Positions 21,651-33,500 of a stretch of DNA of 64,000 bases are shown piece after piece (the stretch's first letter is position 1; each line of letters begins with the position of its first letter). Made by a program: the position numbers and the translations under genes. The notes below the pieces were generated by a model. It did no database searches, was not told the DNA's origin, and saw nothing but the letters and a program-made list of their open reading frames with translations. Where the stretch lies: NCBI RefSeq assembly GCF_023101765.2, contig NC_064226.1, positions 10,051,251-10,115,250 of the forward strand. Reading direction: 5' to 3'. Source of the stretch: Spodoptera frugiperda. Lineage: Eukaryota; Arthropoda; Insecta; Lepidoptera; Noctuidae.

Positions 21651-22914
21651 GTATGGAACTGCCAAAATTCTGTCTCTAGTAAGCAAAATTTACTGAGAAA
21701 TGGGTTTTTGGATCTGGCTTTTAATGTAGGGCAGTAGCATTCTCATTGATATTGATCATTTCTAGGTACACATGTGTTGTTACTTACTACAATAATTCGA
21801 ACAATAGACGATGAATACGGAATCTTTCTTTTTAGTTTATGTGGAATGAACTGCACCTGGCGTTTTACCTATAGGTGGGTAAATTTTTGTACAAATGCAC
21901 AGACTAGAAATCACCATACGTATGTAGGTAAACTATAGCAGTTTTACGATATCAACTCTTAGGTAATTATTTGATAGCAATGTAGATTTTTCCGATGATG
22001 ATGATTGTTTGAAATTTTCACATTCATAATTGAATTTATTCGTTCCGAACGCCTTTGTCTTTTTTTAAATTGATGTGGTCCTTACAAATACCAATAAATT
22101 GTTCAAATCTTAGTTAAAACCTAACTGCAGTGGCAGTAGGTGCAATTTATTCTTATTTATTTTATAAACATAAAGTTGTTTCGTTCACTAACCGACGGTT
22201 TTAAACAAAACAGACAATAATAAACTAATATATAATATAATATTTAATTATTGGAACGTGATTCTGTGCTCTCTGCTAATCCTATGGAGTATTATCTTTG
22301 CACAAGGAAAATCACGTAGGACTTGCATTCTGACGGCATAGGTATTGAATGGTTATAGAATTACTTATAGTTGCAGTCGTACATAGATTTAGCTTTAACT
22401 TATTTATGAAAATATGACACTTGGTGACGATTTGATACTAAGATTTGATGTGGGTACTTGTACCTACTACCTACATATCCGTAAATAGTAGCCCATAGCA
22501 CAGGTTATCCTAGATTGGGTTCCTGACTTCCACCAGTAATTAATTGAAGTGCTAACATATTATTTTTATATATGCAAATATGTACCTTAGTTAGGTATGT
22601 ATGTATAAGTTATAAATATTAATATTTGTAGATAAAATAAAAAAAATATATCTGTTCACAAGAAACTAATATAGATTCCTCTTCCAAAAATCGTGACATG
22701 GAACTAAGTATGTATGAACTATTCGACATTGATTCGCATTTTATTAGCGATTGTTTGTAAACAGGTACTTCTTCTTGCAAATAATCGCTACTTCCTTGTC
22801 AAACTCATTTACCCGTTGAGGGACAACACATTGTTTTAATCTCACTTTAATCTCGTTAAACGTTAAACGCCTTACGTAAGATATCTATGTAATGACATCT
22901 GTTTGTACAAAAAT

Positions 22915-22972
22915 GGTGACAAAAATCAAATTGATTGAATAGATATATTCAATCGATTTCATTTTTGTCACC
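22915..22972. repeat. Near-perfect 26-bp-arm hairpin (GGTGACAAAAAT...)
   Basis: The left arm 22915-22940 starts GGTGACAAAAATCAAATTGA. The right arm 22947-22972 is its reverse complement with 2 mismatches in 26, and the loop is 6 nt. It lies alone in intergenic DNA. It could be a short foldback element or a hairpin RNA. The very small loop is atypical for a miRNA precursor. Confidence 0.8.
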
Positions 22973-23287
22973 TATTTCTACTTACACTTAATTGTACTCA
23001 TCTTCTGCAGTACGGGACTTGCAACATACTTATATTTAACGAATGAAAATTTGACATAGCAATTATCACCTATTTATATTCATATGTGTCTATTATATGT
23101 ATAACAACGTGGGGGTAAATTATAAGAACAGGTAGGTATAACAAAAGAGGAATTTCTTTCTTCAACATAATCAATACTCGCTATTTTCTTTATTAACGAG
23201 TTTCAGTAACATAAAACGTTTATGGCGGTTTTTATGGTCGATTTTTCTTATTGTTGTTCAATTGCAACGTGAATGACTTGATCATAT

Positions 23288-23608
23288 GGTCCGTACTCAC
23301 GTACGGTATTAGGTATGCGATAGTTTTACTCGAAAGTAACTCAGTACAAATTAACGCGTGGACCGCAGAATTCAAAGCTCAAAGATTCGCACCGAGCCAG
23401 CCCGATGGAATTAAATGAAAGTAATTTCCTTCGAAACTACTGGAAGCGAGCCGTTGATCTTTCACCGTTTCCTTTGTGGCATAGACATCCTTTGGCTCAA
23501 ACTGTTCGGTGAATCCTGAATGGTGCATCTCACTCGATAGATCAATGCTGAATGTGTTTTACTCAAAAGTTTGGCTCGATCGAGTAATACCGTATGTGAG
23601 TACGGACC
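23288..23608. mobile_element. 321-bp MITE with 24-bp inverted repeats (GGTCCGTACTCAC...)
   Basis: The left terminus begins GGTCCGTACTCACGTACGGT (23288) and the right terminus ends ACGGTATTA-complementary TAATACCGTATGTGAGTACG then GACC (23585-23608), 23 of 24 positions matching. Subterminal TTTTACTCGAAAG and its counterpart CTCGATCGAGTAA also recur. No transposase is encoded. The flanks (CATAT, TTTAC) give no clear target duplication, so the superfamily is undetermined. Confidence 0.8.
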
Positions 23609-25329
23609 TTTACTGGCCGTCTCTTAGTCTAAAGTAACAAAAAAAAAAAAAAAAAAATGGTACAGGTATCAATTGCGTTTGCGTATCTTAACTTGACATT
23701 ATTCATTTTTAATTAGTTCCATGTCGTGTCAGATTTGCGGTTTCGAAACAACGAGTAATCGTGAGTAGCGAACGTCGTGTCGTCCCCAAGTATCTACCAT
23801 TCTAAATATTTGTTTACTTACAATTTCAAGGACTATAGTTTTATTAAGTTGCAAAGAATAAATATTTAGGAACTGCTAATTATAACCTTGGCGGTTTGGC
23901 GTTGTAGGTGTGATCAGGTTCAGAAAAAGTGAGATGGGTACAATGTACATGAATCAGAAAAAGTAGATCCTCCCGCTACAAAAAAGCTGGGGTTACGGAA
24001 GAAGCTAGGCTCTATCAAACGAGGATACGTTCAGAAGCTCTGCAAATCTTACCGCACCGTCTCTCCTACCCAACGGTAACTCAGCACTTGTAGGTACTCT
24101 CCGGAATATTTCCTCTAGAGACTAGATAACATAGACGGGGAATGTTGTTGACCAAAGGCCTTACAAGTGAATGTAGTAAGAACATCGGATATATTTTACA
24201 TTTTATACGCCTTTGATTTTGTCTAAAATATTATAAAGTCGTCAGTAAAACGTTAACAATCTCTTATAATTGATTGTTTACAAATAATAACTCGACACTT
24301 ACATGTGGATGTACCATGTATGCATGTTATTGTAATACTTATTATGCAATATGTGTTATCATCGAAATTACATAAGTTATTTAACGACTTAACGCTTAAT
24401 TTGAGGTCGGTAGCTAAGCTACGTGTAAGCGCAACTTGTTTGAACTTTTACGATCCATACAGGAACTTGCCAAGTTATTTCAAATCCCTACGTGTAATGG
24501 TTATTGATTACAGCAATTAAATTATTCTAATTCTAAACGCAAAATTTCGTTTATGTTTTTATTATTTAGTTATTTGTTAAGCAAACTTTTATGGCATGAG
24601 ATCTATTAAAGATCCTTTATTTCTATGTATGAATCAATTAATTAATGAAAGAGGCCAAGCTCTTTCTTCTTTTTTCTATAAACTTACATATATTCATTAA
24701 CCAAGCTAAGAATAATTAATTATTAACTTTCTTATCGTTATCGTTAAGTCACGTGTTCAACATGTGTACATGAATCGATATACATTTGTTAGTGTTTCAA
24801 CAGTTTAAACTAACTACAACGCCTACTTTAAAAATGACCAGGGTCGGATAAAAATTACCCCAGTACAAATTTTTCGTATTTATAATATCAGTGGGATAGT
24901 AGCATTGTTATAGTCAGTTTGGTAATTAAAAGGTGCAGGTCCTATCACATAAAAATATAAGTACTATCGGCCAATAGTATCACTAGTAGGACATTGCACC
25001 AGTTGACGGTATCACATTGTATGTTGATACCGAAACAACTTACTTATCTTTAACAAAATATTTGTTTTGTGACTCTATGACATTGTTTTATACTATAGAA
25101 CATTATATATATATATATATATATATTTTTAATATTAAAATTTAAAATTAAAAAAAGTATTAAAAAATAAAATTATTATAAAAATTTAATTAAAACATTG
25201 TTTTCCAAACGAGAGGAAATTATACCGTAGTAGTTTAGTTCCTACACATCACATCGTAGTTAGTAGTGAAATGGTTATTTGTAACGAAATTGGCTTAGGT
25301 ACATTTGTGTCTAGGCGCTCCGGAGCAGA

Positions 25330-25470
25330 TATATGTAGTTAGAGAACTCGGTGCCCCTTATCGGTGCTGAAGGTGGCCACCGGGTTGGTTTTAGTGAGGT
25401 AAAAATACCACAATCCCGAGTCTTCCCCCACAAAAAGCTAGGAGGCCTTTTGTAGGTTTCCTCCCGTCAT
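25330..25470 (+). repeat. Probable interspersed repeat fragment
   Basis: A GC-richer block (GGTGGCCACCGGGTTGGTTT, ATCCCGAGTCTTCCCCC, GGTTTCCTCCCG) in AT-rich DNA resembles LINE 3'-flank sequence I have seen in moths. There is only one copy in the window, so this rests on memory and composition. Confidence 0.3.
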
Positions 25471-26329
25471 CAAAAAAACCTTTAAATGTAGATGATATTA
25501 ATGAGTAAAGAGACTATATTGATGCTTTCCTGCTAAAAGAGGGTAAGTGACATTTGACAAACTGGATAGCATCGATATAGAAAATTGTATCCGGTGCTGT
25601 AGATTTACAGTATTGAACAAAAACATTGTCGGAGAAAAACTGCAGTGCAACGTTTATTGCGTAATTAGCACAATTTTATTTGCTATTATTCTGTATAAAT
25701 AATCACAAGTGTTTGCTTGTATTTTTAGCTCTGTCTTGGGATAAATCCCGTGTATATTTTGTTTATGTAGTTTTATTTATATAAGTACGGTACTTCTCTT
25801 ATGCGGGAATAGGTGCATTATCGAAGGGTGCCTAATGATGTCTTCGGTATATGTTTACCTACGGCAGGTATCTACCTATAGCATATAAAGCTGGTTGCGA
25901 AGTGCGACATGTCCTAGCTAGGCAATTAAAATATTTATTAGATTTATGCAACGATCCATTAATATAATTTATTAACGATACGAATCATCGAGTTGTTTTA
26001 TATTGACGTGTAAACAAATATCCTCAATAATATTTTTTTATTTTTACGTCATATGTATTTATTTCAACATGCAATTTATGGCTATAACGTAGTGGAAATA
26101 ATACACACGAGTACATATGTACCTATCACATAAATGTATAAAAACTTTACTACAATTATCCGTATACGATTTACGAGCACTTGAAAGTTTTATATAGAAG
26201 ATTATAAACAAACATTCGCATAGTTGATGGTCACGTGTCTACCGGTACGGAGGTGCCTAGGAAATAAAAGTGCGGGCCTAGGTTTAAATGAATTAATTAG
26301 TGTATGAACAGAAGATCGGGTGTAATATA

Positions 26330-26434
26330 TAGTGTCGCCGCTCGGCTGGCTGTTGCGTTTATGGGTGCCCATTGCTTATATTTTGTTACGAATGAGCCAT
26401 TGTGCTCAACCATTGTTTGCCAACCGGGCCAACT
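26330..26434 (+). other. Candidate 5' non-coding exon of the downstream transporter gene
   Basis: A GC-richer stretch (GTCGCCGCTCGGCTGGCTGT and onward) ends at AACT directly followed by the consensus donor GTAAGT at 26435. The next plausible acceptor on the plus strand is TTGTTACAG at 27385-27393, which opens the exon holding the transporter start codon. The pairing is an inference from splice-site quality and position only. Confidence 0.35.
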
Positions 26435-27557
26435 GTAAGTAACTGTGCTCATAACTTCACCACGCCGTGTTAGGTGTGCCGCTTCATATCTCTAATTTAA
26501 AGTATTTACTCGTAACTCAATTAGAGAATGTTTGCCTACTTATCATGTACTACTTAATATAAATATGTACACTACATACGAACAAGTTACAGTTTCTGAA
26601 TAGTGGATTGTTTGAACTACTTTCCTGCAAATCGATGTTTATGATGCATAGATATTGTAAGAGGACGACCAAATCAAACCTGGTCATTTTATTATGATAG
26701 TGCTCGACGTTACGATACTCTTTTATGCTGTTCGTTGCACGAGCTCTAGACTGGTACTAAATATTATAAACAAATAGAGGGCGCATAAGTTATTTAAAAT
26801 ACTCGAAGAAAAGCAGAAACAAATAAAGCTAAGTAGTAGCAAAACTTAGGTTTATCTATAGAACAACTGACTGAAAGCCGTCTGGCCATACGTAACTTGT
26901 AATTACCATCTAACGACCATATACTCGGAAGGTGGAACGAAAAAAAAATAGCATGTGTGTATAACAATAGTGTTGCAAAATTTGTAATGAATAGAAATGT
27001 AACTTTTGTCACATATTCTTCAGCCATTGCAAATAAGTAGGCATTCTATTTTTTTCTCAATTATTAACAGATATTTTAAATTCAAACATTTATACTTAAA
27101 CAATAATAGTAGTCAGTGTACGTTATAATTAGTTATTTATAGACATAAGAAAATGTTTATCTTTCAGTTTATTTCATTTCTTATACAAGTCCTTGAATTG
27201 CAGTTATTATTCAGTGTTAGTTTTCTGATAACATGCGACGACGTTTGAACTGGCGATTTCGTACTTGCACGAACGCTCGTAAATCTATCTCATTTCCTTT
27301 GATTGTATCGATTGGAATATCGATACTTTGAATCGATTAAATACAACGTGTTCTGATAGGTATTTACTTACTTACTTGTTTTTGTTGTTACAGGCACTTA
27401 TCAAGCACCCATCTTCCATGCCTCAGGAACATCGAGAGATAAGCATACATGAGGGAGGCTGGGTGAACAGACACTTCCCCACCTAGTTCAAGCTGACATC
27501 CAGTGTGGGAACACACCTTAACAAATTAGTTTAAAGATATAGATATAAGCTACCAAA

Positions 27558-30500
27558 ATGCAGTTCATACGTTCCTTTTTCAAGCGAATAACAGATGATC
27601 TCAAACAGAAGAAATTAATTCCATTAAAAATATTGTTTTTCGTACATGCGTCGAGTAAGTATTAGTAACTGTATACGGTACTTGTTTACTTTTCTTTAGT
27701 TGTGCTAATATTTGCAATTTTTTTTTAGTCTCTTACTATTGCTTCTAAGTAGTTTGTTCGTGTAACCGCAGGCGTACTTCCCCATATAGCTATTTTTAAA
27801 TTCATCAGTAAGGTCCTCAATAATGGTGTGAAGAGTTGCAAAAAAAAACACAATTCTAATTAGGAATGTACTTGAGTTTTGATCGATGGTTCGTCCAATC
27901 AATGAATTAAACCCAACTAATTTCAAATCGTTTATAAATACGAACGAATAAGTTAATAGACATTACACATAAAATTCATAAATTTTAATAATATTGCAAT
28001 CTTTGGACTGCGTAGCGGGTGCTACGAGAATATTGCTACGATATACATATTAAGTATTTGTAGCTTTTCAGAGTTTAAAGTCCTGTTGTGGTTTATGTTA
28101 GTCCTGTGACGCATATTTTGATGCATTTCCCATACGAAATGTATGAAAATATGTGTCAGTTAAGATAATAATTATAACCAGATATTGTAACTGCTTAGTT
28201 GGTCATTTAGTAGAGTTGCAGTGAGATTGTTAAAGACGTGTTTGTTTTTTCCGATTCTTTAGTGTAAACTAGTATATTATGACTACTAGTAACAAAATAG
28301 ACTAGATATTTAATGAAACTTGTATCTCGAGATTGCCGATGGATGACTGTTGATATTATATTCATGGTTGTCAGGCTTGACAGACGCGTGTAATTAATAT
28401 TGCAGAGTTAATTTAGAGTACTACCGTACTCAAACACATTAATACCTTAGTATAGAGTTAAAAGCCAGCATAGTTTCTGTACCTGTTATTACCTATGTAT
28501 GTGTAATAGAGAAGTTACTTGATATCTAGATCACACCAGAGGCGTCACAAGTGCGTTGCCTTTTGGGGCTTAGGAATTTAAGGGTTGTTTGTTGAATTGG
28601 GGATTGGGCCTCCGGTAACTTCACTGACACAACGAAACACAACGCAAGCGTTGATTCACGTCGGTTTTCGGTGAGGCCGTAGTATCACTCCGGTCGAGCC
28701 GGCCCATTCATGCCGAAGCATGGCTCTCTCACACTTAGCTACCAGTTTACCATAGTTTACAGCTTACCAGTATTATTGGTTGGTTGATATACCTAGTTGG
28801 TTTTTACAGACACCAATTCAATGTGTAGTTTTCATGTAAATCAAGAAGTACATTTTTTGTGACCAGACTAATTGCGTATGTACTTAGTAAACATCGACTT
28901 TGACCCGTACAGTTTGGTTTTTAATTTTTTATCTCTAATATTCTCTACGGACATGAAAAAAATAACACGCTGAATTCAAAAAAGATTTACATGTATAGAA
29001 TATGGGTTATTTTACTAAAAAAATCAAGAGGTACTTGTCTAATGGTCAATCATTCTTTTTTTGTAAGACGTTATTCACCTTATAACTGTGGTTTGCTGAT
29101 GTTACGATGGACGAGCACTGACATTTGACTGGTATACACCAGTACATGTTAGCTTGCTGGACTACTTTAAACATCATCGGCATCATCAGCCTCAATTCTA
29201 TCCATGCCCCTAGGCTTGCGGTAGCTTGAGGATTACAATTAGGTCACCAAAAGGTCGGCAGATTCTAGTAGAAGACAAATATTAGGCATTCATGACTATA
29301 CAAAGAACTACAATAGTCAGATAGGCAAACAATGCAAACTAGGGAGGCTACAATTAAGCGTGGTATTTTGCAGCTCTGTTCGTGCTGTACCCGTACCTGA
29401 CCATCCACATGCGGGAGCTGGGCATCAATGTGGAAGAGACGGCCATCATGTCAGCGGTGACGCCAGTGGTCTCCATCGTCATGCCACCTCTCGCTGGTAT
29501 GCTGGCCGACAAGATTGGCAACTTCAGAGTAAGTGTACACAATGAAATATTAAGCAGTGCTTGCTTGTTTGACTTATAAATGTGCATTTTTAAATGCGAG
29601 AGCGTACATTATTTCAAAATAAAATATAATCTTCCAATGTGTAAAATCTTTAAAAGTGTGTATTCTACAGTACTTCTCAGTGAATTTCAAAAAATAAAAG
29701 CCTATCTAAAAACTGATCGATGCTTAATAAACCTTTGCATTTGTTCAGATCGTACCCCGGATTATAGTTTACAATTTTCATAAAGAATAGGATCTTTTGA
29801 ATATAGAGATGACCTATTTTTCAGTCAAGATAAAGTCTTGGTAGCAAAACGTTTTATTCCTTGGGGACCTCAGGGAGTATGAAATTCAGTCTCATCATCT
29901 TTGATATTCTATCAAAGACGTCTAAATTGAAAACTCAATAGTACCTTTTTTCTCTGCCTTCGATTGGGGAATGGGTTTCAGTACTTATACATTTTTAAAC
30001 AGCAATCCTAAGTTCTAAGGTTGCCTGAGTATTTTTTAGGTAATTAGGTTTAGTACGGACATAAACGTGTTTGGTTCGTTAAGTGCTTGTGTAGTCACGA
30101 TTTCGTTTTGGGTTAAGAAAATCAGATACATTTAGTTTGACAGTACATGGCCTTTCATCCTTGTCAAAGATAATATGGTTCTGGTCATACGGGTATTTGG
30201 CTGTCATTACGAGTAATTACAAAGTTATTAATAGGTTCCGTACAAAGATAAGGCGAGCGAGAGAAGGGTATGAATCATACAAAATATGTATTATCTACCA
30301 ACACATAACTTACTGTAACCTAAATCCATGTCATCGTAATGTTAAGTCAACCCGATAGGACAAATACTTACTAAATAGTGATCGGTTTGAATAGAGTGTA
30401 CCTCCTTTTGTACGAACTTAATGAGCTTATCAATTACCTTAATTACCGCAGTGTTAGATAAAGCTACATAAAGAACAGCATTCTGAGTACCTATAATAGT

Positions 30501-33500
30501 AACTCCAGAACTATTAGTGTAATTTCAATGTCCAGCATATACCGGAAAATGGGAAGAGAAATATAACCAGTCAACTACTGATGACGTAGCGATGACAACT
30601 ACATTATGTACCATCATGCGGTGACATCTCAATGTCGTTTCAATACTGTGCTTCCAAATTTTTACCAGTACTTGGTACGCAAAATCACTGCTGTCATGCA
30701 GGCTCATTGTTATGATGATATGTAGACTAAGCCTAGCTAACACAGTTCATTCGAATACTAATCTAAACGCCCACAATAAGTATTTTAGTGGGTGGCTATG
30801 GCTGTATTGAATCTCATGAAACATAAGTGTATGTAGATGAAGCGCTATTACAGCCCATAACCGTCAGATAATTCTAGACATATCTGAAACTGACGGTACG
30901 TTAATTGATACGTTTATTAATAATACCTTATATTCAGATAATGTTCCCCTAGCTTTAACCACAGGAAAGCATATAAGTACACAGATACAATTGGAATCGC
31001 TAGCAATGAATGAACTAGTTAACTCATTTCCTAAATTAAGGTGTCATTTTTATCCGGTTACCAATTTTGTGTAATTTTGGTAGTGAATCTATTTAGAGGC
31101 CCTAATCTGTTTCATTATGTGGCCAATCTTTGTTGTGTGAATCGTTCCGCTGCTATATAATCAAGTTAATCCACAACGTCCGTAACGCGAATGAAACCAA
31201 TTCTGGCAACAATAACCTTTACCTTGCATTGTGGAGGCATCGCGGACAATTGTCGCTGGACCGACACTGGTACATACAGCGGCAGTGTACAGGGTGTCCT
31301 GCGTGCGTCAGTGCATCGACTTGTGGCCCCGGCGGAAACGATTGTTCAACATGCATAACAATCTCATCATATCGACATAAGAAGGAAGAGATCATATTCT
31401 CCAAACCATTTGATAAACTTTCAAAAATGGCATCTAACTTGTTATATAAATTGCGGCGTGACGCCCACGCAAATAGCATTGGCCCGATGACGAAGATACA
31501 GATGAATAGAGCAACAGAAAAGGAACACCCTGCGTTAGTGTCAACGTAATGGTTTCCTTACCAAAAGCGAGCAATCGTATATTCGTTGCTATCGTCACTG
31601 CATCGCTAATTGTGTCATTAATTTTCTGCGACACGCATACCTTTGTCTTCCAGCGCAAAACATTTTCTTCATCGTGGGAATTTAATTGTAACATTAGCGT
31701 CGACGTAGGCACCTATCCACTAGCTAGTTGTACCTAGACACACAATGATAACTGGGTGCGTGCCTTGTGTTCCGGTTGCGAGCGTGCGCCCGCGCCGTGC
31801 CCTCGAACGTCTCCATTCTCGGATGACATTTGAATTACGACTACAATTGCATCTAAAATCGACTGTTTGACGTAGTTTTGCTGATCATGGATAATAAGTA
31901 TGGCATCCTGTTTATCGGCCAGAATAAGCACTATTTGTCATTTACGTTTTCATTTAGCCGACCTGCGCTTATTAATTCTACCTCGGTGATCTAACCAGCA
32001 GATGAAGACGTATTAGGTACTGTACTCCTATGAACTAGGTAGGAACTCTTTGGGTCTATTCTAGATTAGGTTAAATAAATACCAATGAAAATAAAACATT
32101 ATGTATAGTTTGAACCGGATCAAGAATTTCTGTGAGTTGAATTTTAGATTTAGATACGTAGATATACAATAATATGTACACTGGTATAAAATACGTGACT
32201 TACGAAGTTACGACAAGTAAAGACAAATAATTCATGAACTAAATAGGTAAGTGGAAACAGCCGTCAATGGCTCATTTAAGATTTAGATGACATTGTTAAC
32301 ATAAGTGCAAACTACGTATGAAGGAAATAAGTAGATATCAATTAGCGGTAAATAATGTGTTTACTGGAATATCAGTCTAGAACGTTATGTGTTGTTTATG
32401 CATTATATTACTGGCCATCTATACAATATAGCACAGGTTTCTTAAGTACCTATGCACTTGCTAATTCACCTCCATTAAGCAGTACAGTAGTTCTAAGATT
32501 CTACATAATTAGTTCTTTGTGATTGACAAGCTGAAGTCAAATGTTTAATTAGAAATGATTACATAAACAAGAGTCCATAGCTCACTTCTCTGTACGGTAT
32601 AATTAGGTAATTAGACATGTAATTGCTGGTGTCCTAAGTCGATGTTAGCTGTAGAAAGCTTAGTGACAGAAATAGCTTTGTATTTTGTAACAATTGTAGA
32701 TACTAATATCAGATAAATAATACCAGAAAACGATTAGATGACATGTCGTGTTTTTTTTAATATTTGCAGCAAAGCTGCTGTGTGAAATCCACCATCGTAT
32801 TAAATTATATATTTTTTGTTAGTTACTGTTGGCGCTGTCGTCGGCTCTGGGCGGTGCTTCAGCATTGTTGTTGCTGGCGGTCCCAGTAGGCCGCATCACC
32901 GTCACCTTCCCTCCTGCTGTGGAACTCCTCACTACTTGTGAGGACTCCACTATGAGGCTGGGACTCATGAAGGATTACCCTTGCTTACCACTCCACCCCT
33001 ACTCATATGACATCAATTTGACGTGAGTTTATAAAAGCATACGTTTATTGAAGATATGTTTGGCCACATACTTGTATTTTAATAAAATATTTTACTGTGT
33101 TACAGGGTCCTTTCATGTGGTTTTGTTTGTGATTTACCTAAGGACATTACAACCGATGAGACTAATGCTCTAATACACACTAATTCCTACGACATACACC
33201 TGCAATCAACTATTGACTCGCAGCGCCTCGTGTATCGTCACACAGTAATGGCGCAACTTGCCCAAACAATGATTCCGAAGAAGGACCAGAGTACCTCGCG
33301 CATCTTGACAAACGATCCATTCTTTAACACTACCATATCGAAAGTATCAGACCACACGATATTCTTCCCAGCGCCAAAGTTGTATCAAATAGAATGCAGT
33401 CACGAGTCTACGAATGAAACCTGTTTGTTTGGTAAAGATGATATTTTCAATGAAACAGAAGACCACCTTGATGAAGCGATTCTTCGCATGAGGATATCTC

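Larger units (their letters stand above)
21651..26329. other. Gene-poor intergenic DNA
   Basis: AT-rich sequence with many short TAGGTA/TACCTA words. The structured items are listed separately: a hairpin at 22915, a MITE at 23288, poly-A at about 23640-23657, a TA run at about 25104-25126 and a repeat-like block at 25330-25470. Open frames such as 24305-24520 have no recognisable motif. Confidence 0.4.
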
